The translations under genes and the position numbers were made by a program. Below the pieces are notes generated by a model that saw only the letters and a program-made list of their open reading frames with translations, searched no databases and was not told the origin of the DNA. From Solirubrobacterales bacterium (GTDB taxonomy: Bacteria; Actinomycetota; Thermoleophilia; Solirubrobacterales; Solirubrobacteraceae): DNA of 43,369 bases. Positions 27,012 to 34,240 of this stretch are shown in pieces; the first letter of the stretch is position 1; each line of letters starts with the position of its first letter. The stretch spans positions 1 through 43,369 of the forward strand of contig JAFAPR010000129.1 of assembly GCA_019247075.1 (NCBI GenBank). Direction: 5' to 3'.

Positions 27012-27266
27012 CTACTGCCAGTAACGCTGCACGGTGTCGGAGTCTCGAGCCTGCGCCTCGTCGGGATCCTGCCCGAACTCCTCGCGCGCCCGGCGCTGGC
27101 GAAGCAGGTCCCAGCAGCGGTCCAGTTCGACCTCAACCGCCCGCAGCCGCCGCTGATCTTCCTCGAGCTGCTCGTCGCTCCTGCGGTCTGCCTCCTCGCG
27201 GCGGCGAAGCTGGTGCTCCTCGGCCACAAGGCCTTCGATCCGGGCCGCGATGCTCTGATCGTCCAT
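27012..27266 (-). CDS. DUF2630 family protein
   Basis: An 84-residue, highly charged, helical protein. The opening M-D-D-Q-S-I-A-A-R-I-E-G-L-V-A-E-E-H-x-L-R and the later V-E-L-D-R-C-W-D-L-L-R-Q-R-R-A-R-E-E-F-G-x-D-P-D-E-A match the actinobacterial DUF2630 family, which has no known function. The sequence is compatible with a coiled-coil hairpin: two Glu/Arg-rich helices around the middle. Length is normal. The ATG at 27266 is about 40 nt downstream of a promoter-like element (27313-27340). It converges on the GH65 gene and is divergent from the dehydrogenase at 27540. Confidence 0.85.
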   Translation of the reverse strand: MDDQSIAARIEGLVAEEHQLRRREEADRRSDEQLEEDQRRLRAVEVELDRCWDLLRQRRAREEFGQDPDEAQARDSDTVQRYWQ

Positions 27267-27312
27267 GGCTCGATCTTAGAGACCCCCGGACTCTTGCCAC
27301 CCATCGCTCTAG

Positions 27313-27340
27313 AACGTAGTATTCCGACGTTACTTTGCAA
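27313..27340 (-). promoter_or_regulatory. Candidate sigma-70 promoter for the DUF2630 gene
   Basis: On the minus strand a TTGCAA box (27335-27340) is followed after 16 bases by TACGTT (27313-27318). The expected transcription start near 27306 would leave a leader of about 40 nt before the ATG at 27266. The match is good for the -35 box and fair for the -10, in a local stretch richer in A/T than its surroundings. Confidence 0.4.
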
Positions 27341-27539
27341 CTTGGCACCGCCGCTAGCTGCGGGAGGGATCCGCAGCCCCGATCGCTGCACTGTGGCTGG
27401 CCGATGAGCGTGGGACGTGGTCTTGAAGTGGGGTGCGATACGGGGCGGGTTGCGGTCGTTCGGCGTCCGCTCTGGAGCAGGTGGACGCCGACGACCGCGG
27501 CATCGGCTCTGACCAAGTAACCGCCCGTCGCCCGGGAGC

Positions 27540-28682
27540 ATGGAACGCCTGAGCTTGGGCATCGTGGGAACCTCGCGCAAGCCTGCTGAGCGCCGGCTGC
27601 CGATCCACCCCGACCACCTCGAGCGCATCGATCCTGATCTGCGCGCACGGATTTCGCTGGAGCGCGGCTATGGGCACTCGTTCGAGATCTCCGACGAGCG
27701 GCTCGCGAAGCAGGTGGGTCATCTCCGGTCGCGCGAGGAGCTGTTCGCGGCATGTGAAGTGGTGGTGCTTCCAAAGCCCGCGGTGGAGGATCTGCACGAG
27801 CTGCCGGCCGGTGGCGTGTTGTGGGGCTGGCCGCACTCCGTGCAGCAGGATGCCATCGCGCAGGCGGCCATAGACCGTCGCCTGACACTGATCGCGTGGG
27901 AGGGAATGCATTACTGGACGGCCGAGGGAGGCTTCCGCCAGCACGTCTTTCACAAGAACAATGAGCTTGCCGGCTACAGCTCCGTCATACACGCGCTGCA
28001 GTGCAGCGGCAGCACCGGAGCGTATGGCCGAGAGCTTGATGCCGCGGTAATGGGGTTTGGGGCCGCCGGGCGAGGCGCAGTGAGGGCGCTGCTCGCGCTG
28101 GGACTCCACGATGTCGCCGTTCTCACCCACCGCAGTGTCCCCGCGGTCGCCGACCCGATTCCCCCGGCTCGGCTGGTCCACTACGAGCGCGACTCCGACG
28201 ATCCCAGTCGCATGGTGGTGCTCGGCGACTCGGAACGCCAACCGGTCGCCCAGTTCCTGGCCGAGTACGACCTGGTGGTCAACTGCGTCCTGCAGGATCC
28301 GGATGCACCGCTCATGTTCATCACAAGTGACGAGCTCGGGCTCTTTTCGCCAAAGAGCCTGATCGTCGATGTGTCCTGCGACGAGGCCATGGGGTTCTCG
28401 TGGGCGCGCCCAACCTCGTTCGCCGAGCCCATGTTCACCGTTGGGCCCGGGGTGCGCTACTACGCGGTCGACAACAGTCCGTCGTATCTGTGGAACTCCG
28501 CGACCTGGGAGATCAGCGAAGCGCTGATTCCCTTCCTCGCACCCATCATGGCCGGGGCGGCCGCCTGGGAAGCGAACGAGACCATTCGCCGGGCGATCGA
28601 CATCAAGGACGGGAGGGTCCAGAACGCCAAGATCCTCACCTTCCAGTCGCGCTCGTCGGACTTCCCCTACCCCAAGCTCTGA
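27540..28682 (+). CDS. N5-(carboxyethyl)ornithine synthase / alanine-dehydrogenase-like protein
   Basis: A 380-residue protein of the alanine dehydrogenase/PNT fold. The start LGIVGTSRKPAERRLPIHPDHL matches the substrate-binding N-terminus of N5-(carboxyethyl)ornithine synthase, which reductively joins pyruvate to the side-chain amine of ornithine or lysine with NADPH. Further segments are V-V-V-L-P-K-P near residue 76, G-W-P-H-S-V-Q-Q near 100, the nucleotide-binding V-M-G-F-G-A-A-G-R-G-A near 172, and L-I-V-D-V-S-C-D-E-A-M-G-F near 280. The ATG at 27540 is the only reasonable start and has a weak GGGAG just upstream. The gene stands alone, about 100 bp before the response regulator. Plain alanine dehydrogenase is less likely because of the N-terminus; the substrate is inferred. 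Confidence 0.78.
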   Translation: MERLSLGIVGTSRKPAERRLPIHPDHLERIDPDLRARISLERGYGHSFEISDERLAKQVGHLRSREELFAACEVVVLPKPAVEDLHELPAGGVLWGWPHSVQQDAIAQAAIDRRLTLIAWEGMHYWTAEGGFRQHVFHKNNELAGYSSVIHALQCSGSTGAYGRELDAAVMGFGAAGRGAVRALLALGLHDVAVLTHRSVPAVADPIPPARLVHYERDSDDPSRMVVLGDSERQPVAQFLAEYDLVVNCVLQDPDAPLMFITSDELGLFSPKSLIVDVSCDEAMGFSWARPTSFAEPMFTVGPGVRYYAVDNSPSYLWNSATWEISEALIPFLAPIMAGAAAWEANETIRRAIDIKDGRVQNAKILTFQSRSSDFPYPKL

Positions 28683-28782
28683 CACATTGCGGCCCCGTCA
28701 GTCAGGGGCTACGCGGCGCGGCTGCGGACGAGACCGGTTATGGTCGCACCGTGGATAGATCTGGTTGGGGGGGAGCGTCGTC

Positions 28783-29460
28783 GTGCGGGCAGTAATGGAC
28801 ACCGACCTGGGCGCCCGAGACGGTTCCGACGAGGACATCACCGTGCTGCTCGCTGACGATCACGCGGTCGTCCGGGCCGGTCTGCGGTTGCTGCTCGACG
28901 CCGAGGAAGGAATGACAGTTGTCGCCGAGGCGGGCGATATCCCAACCACGATGCGGAAAGTGCGCGGACATCGCCCACGCGTTCTGATCCTCGATCTCAA
29001 TATGGGCGGCGCGTCGGGGCTGGCTGCGATTCCAACGATTCAGGACACATCACCCGAGACCCGGATAGTTGTGCTGACCATGCAGGACGATCCCGTGTTC
29101 GCGCACGAGGCGCTGGCCGAGGGGGCACTTGGATACGTTCTCAAGGAGGCGGCCGACACCGAGCTCCTGGACGCAGTGAGACATGCGGCCCAAGACAAGA
29201 TGTACGTCAATCCTGGGCTCGGCGCACGCCTCGCCACCGAGGTGACTGGGCTCGGCGACCCGCCGCCTGCTCTCTCCGCCCGCGAGACTGAGGTGCTCGG
29301 CATGATCGCTGACGGCTACACGAACCCGGAGATTGCCGACCGGCTGTGCCTGAGCGTCCGTACGATCGAATCCCATCGCGCCCATATCCATCGCAAGACG
29401 GGGCGGACGACTCGCGCCGAGCTTGTCGCGCTTGCCCGGGAGCTTGGTGCGTCGCCGTGA
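28783..29460 (+). CDS. NarL/LuxR-family response regulator
   Basis: A 225-residue two-component regulator. The receiver domain shows the acidic pair in L-L-A-D-D-H-A-V-V-R (residues 25-26), the phospho-acceptor Asp71 in L-I-L-D-L-N-M-G-G, the Thr switch in V-V-L-T-M-Q, and the Lys in G-Y-V-L-K-E-A. The C-terminal LuxR helix-turn-helix is L-S-A-R-E-T-E-V-L-G-M-I-A-D-G-Y-T-N followed by A-D-R-L-C-L-S-V-R-T-I-E-S-H. I choose GTG 28783 because a G-rich ribosome site (28767-28775) lies 7 nt upstream; ATG 28795 and TTG 28765 are alternatives. The histidine kinase at 29670-31298 on the other strand has the matching NarL-class dimerisation domain and is the likely partner. Confidence 0.9.
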   Translation: MRAVMDTDLGARDGSDEDITVLLADDHAVVRAGLRLLLDAEEGMTVVAEAGDIPTTMRKVRGHRPRVLILDLNMGGASGLAAIPTIQDTSPETRIVVLTMQDDPVFAHEALAEGALGYVLKEAADTELLDAVRHAAQDKMYVNPGLGARLATEVTGLGDPPPALSARETEVLGMIADGYTNPEIADRLCLSVRTIESHRAHIHRKTGRTTRAELVALARELGASP

Positions 29461-29490
29461 CGACCGTATCCTTGGCGCGATTGCGGGAAA

Positions 29491-29510
29491 CTACGGATAG
29501 CAAACCGTAG
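29491..29510. terminator. Hairpin just after the response regulator
   Basis: CTACGG (29491-29496) pairs with CCGTAG (29505-29510) around an 8-base A-rich loop, 31 nt after the regulator stop. There is no T tract, so it is at best a weak or factor-assisted terminator. Confidence 0.3.
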
Positions 29511-29640
29511 GGACGGGGGTTGGCAGCCCAGCGACGCTCCGCGAGACTGTTCTCGTGAGTCCACCGCAGATCGGGGGCCGGTGGAATTGCGAGCGCAGGA
29601 GCGCGACCAGTTACGCGCTCGAGGGGGCAGCATTCACTGA

Positions 29641-29675
29641 GACTAAGAGCCTCGCTCGGAGCGGGGCTCTTAGTC
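29641..29675. terminator. Strong inverted repeat containing the histidine kinase stop codon
   Basis: An 11-base arm GACTAAGAGCC (29641-29651) and its exact complement (29665-29675) enclose a 13-base GC-rich loop that can pair further. The kinase stop codon (TAA on the minus strand, 29670-29672) lies inside the right arm. The position between two convergent genes suggests a shared terminator; no T tract follows on either strand. Confidence 0.55.
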
Positions 29676-31298
29676 TGGTTGCGGCGACCCAGCGAGAGGC
29701 GTGCCGGTGGCGGGCAGGGAGATGGCCACGGTCGTCCCATCGGGAGAGCTAGACAGGTCGAACCGGCCACCGGCGAGCGAGACGCGCTCGCGCATGCCAA
29801 CGAGCCCGAACCCGTCCGTTGGCCGAGAAACATCGAAACCACTTCCGTCGTCCGTGACCGACGCGCGCACTTCCCCGTTGCTTTGGCTGAAGCGGACGGC
29901 GACTGACTCGGGCCTGGCGTGGCGGGCGGCGTTGGTCAGAGCCTCCTGGACCACGCGATAGACGACAGTCTCCACCTCGGGATCGAGCTCTCTCGCGGGC
30001 CTTGGATCGGACGTCTCGTCTGTCGTCATGGTGACCTCAATGCCGTGCTGCACGCGAGTGCGCTCGGCCAGTGCCACCAGCGCCGCCCGGAGTCCAAGCT
30101 CGTCCAGGACCGCCGGACGCAGCTCCGAGATCAGCACCCGCAGACTCTCGATCTCGGTGTCAAGCTGTTCCAGGGCGCTGCTGGCAGCCTGCCGGAACAG
30201 CTGGTCGTCAGCACTCCGCTGGGCGGATGAGAGCAGCACCCGCACGCCGGCGAGCGCCTGGAGCGTCTCGTCGTGCAACTCGCGCGCCCAGCGCCGCCGC
30301 TCGTCCTCGGCGGCGCGCAGTGTGCGCCGCAGGCGGTCTCGCCCGACCGACTGCGCCGTCGCGATGGCTGTCCCGGCGCTCGCGGCCGCGGCGAGGAGCA
30401 GGCGCTCATCCTCATCGCCGAACTCGGGGCCGGCGGCGCGATCGAGCGCCTCGATCACGCCAAGCGTGACGCCGCGGAAGCCGAGCGGGACCGCCAGCAC
30501 CGACGCCGCGCTTGCACCCAACGCGTCGAGCTCGGAGCCGCTCGCGCGGCGCGCTTGCACCCGCTCTGCCCGTCCGGTTGTGCACACGCGGCCCGCGAGT
30601 GAGTGCAGCGCATCAACACGACTGCCGACCACCGTCTCGGCAAGCTTCCCCGCCGCAGCAGCCACTACGAAGTGGTCGGTGTCCCACAGTAGGATCGCCA
30701 GGCCGGAGGCGTCGACGAGCGCCCGGGAGCGCTCGGCGATCAGCTCGAGTACCCGGTCAAGCTCGGTCTCGCCGGCGACCGTGTGCGCGATCTCGACTGT
30801 CGCCTCGAGCGCCATCTGAGAGCGCTTGCGCTCTGTGATGTCTTCGATCTGAGAGACGAAATACAGGGGTTCGCCGGCCGGGTCGTGAACAACCGAGACC
30901 GATAACGTGATCCACACGACGCCGCCATCGCGATGGATGTAGCGCTTGTCGATGCGGTAGCTGCGGAGCTCGCCGGACAGCATGCGACGAACGGCCTCCA
31001 AGTCCGTGCCGAGATCGTCGGGATGCGTGATGTCTTGAAAAGTGCGCTCAAGCATCTCCCGCTCGCTGTATCCGACGATCTCGCAGACTGCGCGGTTGAC
31101 CCTCAGCCAGCGACCATCCGGTGCTACGAGCGCCATGCCAATCGCAGCGTTCTCAAAGGCGCCGCGAAAGCTCTCCTCCGCCTGGCGCAGTGCCTCGGCT
31201 TGACTTCGCTGGGCGGCGAGGGGCCGCCAGCGCTGATTCGCGGCCGCCGGTACGAAGTCCACACCAGAATGATGGCGGAATCGAGCAGCCAGGACCAT
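29670..31298 (-). CDS. PAS-GAF sensor histidine kinase (NarL/HisKA_3 class)
   Basis: A 542-residue soluble kinase with no clear membrane helix. A PAS domain with PAC tail occupies about residues 40-165 (F-E-N-A-A-I-G-M-A-L-V, W-I-T-L-S-V-S-V-V, F-V-S-Q-I-E-D-I-T-E-R-K), a GAF domain about 170-325 (E-L-D-R-V-L-E-L-I-A, V-L-A-V-P-L-G-F-R), then the HisKA_3 box with the phospho-acceptor His in A-R-E-L-H-D-E-T-L-Q near 340 and the HATPase with N box V-Q-E-A-L-T-N-A-A-R-H-A, D-D-G-S-G-F and G-F-G-L-V-G-M-R-E-R-V. It should phosphorylate the convergent response regulator. The ATG at 31298 is used; family similarity begins near residue 30. It is last in a minus-strand gene run. The cytoplasmic signal it senses is unknown. 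Confidence 0.9.
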   Translation of the reverse strand: MVLAARFRHHSGVDFVPAAANQRWRPLAAQRSQAEALRQAEESFRGAFENAAIGMALVAPDGRWLRVNRAVCEIVGYSEREMLERTFQDITHPDDLGTDLEAVRRMLSGELRSYRIDKRYIHRDGGVVWITLSVSVVHDPAGEPLYFVSQIEDITERKRSQMALEATVEIAHTVAGETELDRVLELIAERSRALVDASGLAILLWDTDHFVVAAAAGKLAETVVGSRVDALHSLAGRVCTTGRAERVQARRASGSELDALGASAASVLAVPLGFRGVTLGVIEALDRAAGPEFGDEDERLLLAAAASAGTAIATAQSVGRDRLRRTLRAAEDERRRWARELHDETLQALAGVRVLLSSAQRSADDQLFRQAASSALEQLDTEIESLRVLISELRPAVLDELGLRAALVALAERTRVQHGIEVTMTTDETSDPRPARELDPEVETVVYRVVQEALTNAARHARPESVAVRFSQSNGEVRASVTDDGSGFDVSRPTDGFGLVGMRERVSLAGGRFDLSSSPDGTTVAISLPATGTPLAGSPQPD

Positions 31299-31358
31299 CG
31301 CTGATCCGCCTAAGGAGGGTCTCTGCTCGTGCCGAAAGTGGTCGTTTCGGTCGAGGAC

Positions 31359-31511
31359 CTACCAGGCGCCGAGGATTCGGCCGAACGCGATCAATCCAGC
31401 GCACAGCAGCCCCAGTCGCCGGTACGCGCTTCCTTTGGGCCCCTTGCCATACCAAAGACCTACGGGATAGGCCAAGCAGAAGGTTGCGAGCAACGGGACG
31501 GCAACGATCAC
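31359..31511 (-). CDS. Predicted 50-residue membrane protein
   Basis: A short frame read directly from the sequence: GTG at 31511, stop TAG at 31359-31361, 50 residues. It has two hydrophobic stretches, IVAVPLLATFCLAYPVGLW and LGLLCAGLIAFGRILG, joined by a charged turn Y-G-K-G-P-K-G-S-A-Y-R-R, as expected for a two-helix hairpin with positive charges inside. A GGAG ribosome site ends 8-9 nt before the GTG. It lies between the DUF2178-like gene and the histidine kinase on the same strand, 60 nt before the kinase start. I do not recognise a family. A plus-strand frame over the same bases looks unlike a protein in composition. Real gene likely but unproven. Confidence 0.45.
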   Translation of the reverse strand: MIVAVPLLATFCLAYPVGLWYGKGPKGSAYRRLGLLCAGLIAFGRILGAW

Positions 31512-31605
31512 GAGTGGCGCTCCAGAGGTTCTAGGGCTACCCGAACAGTCGGGAGATGCCCCACTCCTTGTTCCTATCCAACGCGGTCGAAACGCCCCGA
31601 TTCGG

Positions 31606-31989
31606 CTAGCCGCGGATTCTGAACACGATGATCGCGGTAAGGTAGGTGATGCCGCCGATCGCGGCGAGCCAGGCGTACGGGTTCCCGTTGTGGCCGCGAG
31701 CGAGCTCGACGATACACGCGATGATGATCGCTCTGATCACCGCCAGACCGGCGAGTGCGGTCGCGTGGATGTCGATTTGCCGGAAGCGCTCGTCGCGTCC
31801 GTCGCCGCGCAGCCCCCGGATCGTCTCGCTGCGACCGCCGAACAGCAGCAGGGCCCTAACCGCGGCCATGATGCCGAGGGATTCGAGCCCGCTGCCAGGA
31901 TCGCCGCCCACCCATTGCGCCCCGAAAACCACAAGCCCGAGCGCCACCGCGATCAGTGGCGCGAACCATTTCGATCTAGTCACGCGCAT
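31606..31989 (-). CDS. Small membrane protein, DUF2178-like
   Basis: A 127-residue protein with four hydrophobic segments: APLIAVALGLVVFGAQW near the start, G-I-M-A-A-V-R-A-L-L-L-F-G, A-L-A-G-L-A-V-I-R-A-I-I-I-A-C-I-V-E near 85 and A-I-G-G-I-T-Y-L-T-A-I-I-V-F at the end. A charged loop with R-G-D-G-R-D-E-R-F-R-Q-I-D sits between the second and third, a pattern shared with DUF2178 membrane proteins that are commonly encoded next to a small XRE regulator. Its ATG at 31989 lies inside the end of that regulator gene (14-nt overlap), so the two are translationally coupled. The function is unknown; a role in controlling or signalling to the regulator is a guess from gene order. Confidence 0.75.
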   Translation of the reverse strand: MRVTRSKWFAPLIAVALGLVVFGAQWVGGDPGSGLESLGIMAAVRALLLFGGRSETIRGLRGDGRDERFRQIDIHATALAGLAVIRAIIIACIVELARGHNGNPYAWLAAIGGITYLTAIIVFRIRG

Positions 31990-32170
31990 CGAACATCGCC
32001 TCCACCGATGTCTCGAAGAATCGTGCCAGCGCTAGCGCCAGCGGGAGGGATGGCGTGTAGCGGTCCTGCTCGATCGAGTTGATCGTCTGACGCGAGACGC
32101 CCATCGCAGAGGCCAGCTGCCCCTGAGAGAGACCCCGCTCCGTCCGCAGCTCCCGCACGGAATTGCGCAT
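31976..32170 (-). CDS. Small XRE-family helix-turn-helix regulator
   Basis: A 64-residue protein that is almost only a Cro/CI helix-turn-helix: L-R-T-E-R-G-L-S-Q-G-Q-L-A-S-A-M-G-V-S-R-Q-T-I-N-S-I-E-Q-D-R-Y-x-P-S. The tail A-L-A-R-F-F-E-T-S-V-E-A-M-F completes the fifth helix, as in the YgzD/YvaO-type small regulators. ATG at 32170, 15 nt after the stop of the small membrane gene upstream, and overlapping the DUF2178-like gene. The inverted repeats at 32420-32473 over the promoter of this run are the natural candidate operator, so self-repression is likely but inferred. Confidence 0.88.
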   Translation of the reverse strand: MRNSVRELRTERGLSQGQLASAMGVSRQTINSIEQDRYTPSLPLALALARFFETSVEAMFDARD

Positions 32171-32185
32171 CCCTCGGGCGCAAGA

Positions 32186-32398
32186 CTATGAGCGCGCGCG
32201 TCGGCGCAAGCGTGGCAAGCATTCACGCGTGTTTGCCGACCCGCGGAGCGTCACGACGAGCACCGCGGGCAGCCACGCTACGGACCAAATCGGCTCCCAG
32301 CTGTGCTCGCGGATCGCCTGAGCGATCGCGGCTCCGGCGACCACGCCGGCGATCAGCAGCGTCGCGGTCATGTAGATCCGGCTAGATCTCCTTTGCAT
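32186..32398 (-). CDS. Small two-helix membrane protein upstream of the XRE gene
   Basis: About 70 residues with two hydrophobic stretches, TATLLIAGVVAGAAIAQAI and W-S-V-A-W-L-P-A-V-L-V-V-T-L, and a basic C-terminus (PRLRRRARS). The start is uncertain: ATG 32398 is used; a TTG at 32425 and an ATG at 32371 (with AGGAGA a little far upstream) are in frame. It is the first gene after the promoter at 32443-32471 and precedes the XRE regulator by 15 nt. I do not recognise a family. Confidence 0.6.
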   Translation of the reverse strand: MQRRSSRIYMTATLLIAGVVAGAAIAQAIREHSWEPIWSVAWLPAVLVVTLRGSANTRECLPRLRRRARS

Positions 32399-32419
32399 GT
32401 CCTGCGCGCACCTTTCGTC

Positions 32420-32473
32420 TGTCAAGTTCGCTTGATACTGGAAAGGTAGCTTGACAGGGCGGGTGTGTCAAGC
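32420..32473. repeat. Four TGTCAAG-type half-sites forming inverted repeats (candidate operator)
   Basis: TGTCAAG at 32420-32426, CTTGATA at 32431-32437, GCTTGACA at 32449-32456 and TGTCAAGC at 32466-32473. The last two form an exact 8-base inverted repeat with a 9-base spacer, and the first two a shorter imperfect one. They flank and cover the -35 and -10 boxes of the minus-strand promoter, the normal place for a repressor such as the small XRE protein encoded just downstream. Confidence 0.55.
32443..32471 (-). promoter_or_regulatory. Consensus sigma-70 promoter of the membrane-XRE-DUF2178 run
   Basis: On the minus strand a perfect TTGACA (32466-32471), a 17-base spacer and TACCTT (32443-32448) make a near-ideal housekeeping promoter. 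Transcription should begin near 32436, about 38 nt before the ATG at 32398. The -35 box is one half of the inverted repeat described for this site. Confidence 0.65.
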
Positions 32474-32574
32474 ACGTTTTACAGCGGGCGTTGGACGTGG
32501 TCCCGCTGTCCGTGATAGGGTGAGCGCTCGATCGGGGCTTGCGGGCCGAATTTTCATCCATTGAGGGGGCAGCA

Positions 32575-33504
32575 ATGAAGTTAAGACGTGGCGCGCCGTT
32601 GGCGGGCGCAGCCGGAGTCCTGCTGGCAATCGCGGTGGCGAGCGCGGGCGCGAGTCCTGCCGCTGGACCGCATGTGTGCTCGGGGAAGTTCCACAAGCCG
32701 GGGTTGCTGAAGGGCACCTACCCGAACGGCGTGGTCGTCAAAGGAGTGTGCGCCGTGACGTCCGGCCCGGCGCACGTGATCGGGACGCTGACCGTGACCA
32801 AGGGCTCGGCCTTGGGGGCTGTGTTCGGCGCGCACCATTCCAGTCTCAAGGTCACCGGCAATCTCGTCGTCGGCAAGGACGCGGTCGTGCTCCTCGGCTG
32901 CAAGGTCAATCCCAACGGCACGGGATTGCCGTGCAAAGACGACCCCAATCCGAAGCATCCCACCCTCACCAGCCACGGCAGCGTCTCGGGGAGCATCATT
33001 GAGAAATCGGCCCTCGGAGTGATCGTGCACAACAGCGCGATCGGCAAGAACGTTACGCAGACCGGTGGTGGCGGCGGCATAAGCTGCAAGCCTCCCAAGG
33101 CCGGGGTGTTCGCCAAGATCAAGAGCCCTGTCTACAGCGACTATGAGGACAGCTCGATCGGCGGCAACCTTACGGTCAAACTCCTGCGCACGTGCTGGCT
33201 TGGAGTCGCCCGGGTCAAGATTCACGGCAGTGCCACGATCAGCCGCAACAAGACGAAGGACCCCGACGCGGTCGAGGTTCTCGCCAATCACGTCAGCAAA
33301 AACCTCTCCTGCAATGGCAACAGCCATCCGAGCGGCGAGCCACCACACTCCCTGCCGATCTGGGACAGCGCGGAGACGGTGAAGCTGCCGAAGATCTACC
33401 CGCGCGTGTCGGAGCCCAACACGGTGGGCGGCAAGCGCAGCGGCCAGTGCGTGATCGCCAGCCCGATCAAGCCGGGAGGTCCCCCCGCCGCAAAGCATTT
33501 CTAA
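32575..33504 (+). CDS. Secreted protein with beta-helix-like Gly/Val repeats
   Basis: A 309-residue exported protein of unknown function. Residues 1-30 are a Sec signal peptide (M-K-L-R-R-G, then GAAGVLLAIAVASAG, cleavage near A-S-P-A-A-G). The mature part has repeated short strands around G-S/G-N turns, such as V-I-G-T-L-T-V-T-K-G-S, L-K-V-T-G-N-L-V-V-G-K-D, S-H-G-S-V-S-G-S-I-I and G-G-N-L-T-V-K-L, as in right-handed beta-helices, with several Cys (V-C-S-G-K, K-G-V-C, L-L-G-C-K, L-P-C-K-D) suited to disulfides outside the cell. ATG 32575 is chosen because GAGGGGG (32563-32569) lies just upstream; the frame extends to 32539. It stands alone, divergent from the XRE run. No enzyme motif is visible. 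Confidence 0.72.
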   Translation: MKLRRGAPLAGAAGVLLAIAVASAGASPAAGPHVCSGKFHKPGLLKGTYPNGVVVKGVCAVTSGPAHVIGTLTVTKGSALGAVFGAHHSSLKVTGNLVVGKDAVVLLGCKVNPNGTGLPCKDDPNPKHPTLTSHGSVSGSIIEKSALGVIVHNSAIGKNVTQTGGGGGISCKPPKAGVFAKIKSPVYSDYEDSSIGGNLTVKLLRTCWLGVARVKIHGSATISRNKTKDPDAVEVLANHVSKNLSCNGNSHPSGEPPHSLPIWDSAETVKLPKIYPRVSEPNTVGGKRSGQCVIASPIKPGGPPAAKHF

Positions 33505-33572
33505 CCGCGCCGCAAAGCTGCTGCCTCGGGATTAGACACCCCGGGGCAGCAGCGTCGGTTACGCACCGCTTC

Positions 33573-33991
33573 CCGGATACCCTTCGCGGCGAGATGCAGG
33601 ACCTGAAGGGGCTGATCCTGGCCGGAGGTAGGGGCGGTCGTCCACACGATCAAACCGAACATCAGACCCTGGCGAGCGTTCCAGCCCCGGCGGGGGCGGT
33701 CGTGATTTACGAGCCGTAGGCGCCGCCCCATGAGATCCCATATCCCCAGTGCAGAGCCTGGGTGAGCATTGGGATCCGGTCGGATGAGACGCTGATACCG
33801 AGGACCCGCTCGCCTATCCATCTCCCCACCAAGGCGGGCGCTGGGGCCTCAGACCAAGGATCGACAGGCGGTGAATCCCCACTGTCGCCTGCAGACCGCT
33901 GCCGGCCGAACTGCTGCAGAACCGTCATTGCGGCTGTTCCGACGACGCCTGCGACCAAACCTTTCTCGGCAGCCCTAAATACGCCTCGCAT
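33573..33991 (-). pseudogene. Broken gene for a small membrane protein
   Basis: A minus-strand frame starts at ATG 33991 with A-A-E-K-G-L-V-A-G-V-V-G-T-A-A-M-T, continues P-A-P-A-L-V-G-R-W-I-G-E-R-V-L-G and L-T-Q-A-L-H-W-G-Y-G-I-S-W-G-G-A-Y-G, then stops at 33707. Similar membrane proteins of unknown function continue with more glycine-rich helices; a remnant (G-L-M-F-G-L-I-V-W) appears in another frame near 33636-33668. A frameshift followed by decay is the simplest reading. The lower boundary is approximate. An intact 94-residue protein cannot be excluded. Confidence 0.45.
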
Positions 33992-34240
33992 GGCTATCCC
34001 ATACCCGATCGGGCCGTCACCGCGACCGCAGGCCCGCCAATGTAATCGGCTCGTAAGGCGTTAAGGCAGCGGGCCCATCCGGCACCGACTTGCCGCCCTG
34101 TCGGCCACCGACCCGATCCGCTCGCGTGGCGTCTGCTGGAGTGCAGCGGGTGCGCAGTGGAGGGTTTCTTTTCGTGCTTCGTGGGTAGCTGGCCGATGCG
34201 CCGGAGGGTGCCAGCAAACTTCGTCCAGAGGGGAGACTCG

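Noticed and set aside
27354-28685. 443-codon minus-strand frame opposite the carboxyethylornithine-synthase-like gene
   Set aside because: The plus strand has clear family motifs; the minus frame is its antisense shadow.
29485-29545. GCAAACC...GGGACG text after the response regulator, like the core of a c-di-GMP-I riboswitch
   Set aside because: The stem between the two parts would have only three bases of loop and no GNRA tetraloop or receptor, the second half of the motif is absent, and no gene starts downstream on that strand.
31329-31622. Plus-strand frame of 97 codons with a very good ribosome site (AAGGAGGG) before GTG 31329
   Set aside because: The translated text is polar and low-complexity with no hydrophobic core or family likeness, and it runs antisense to the better-supported 50-residue membrane protein.
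32443-32480. Possible plus-strand promoter using TTGACA at 32451-32456 for the secreted protein gene
   Set aside because: No acceptable -10 box lies 16-18 bases downstream; the minus-strand reading of the same repeat gives a far better promoter.
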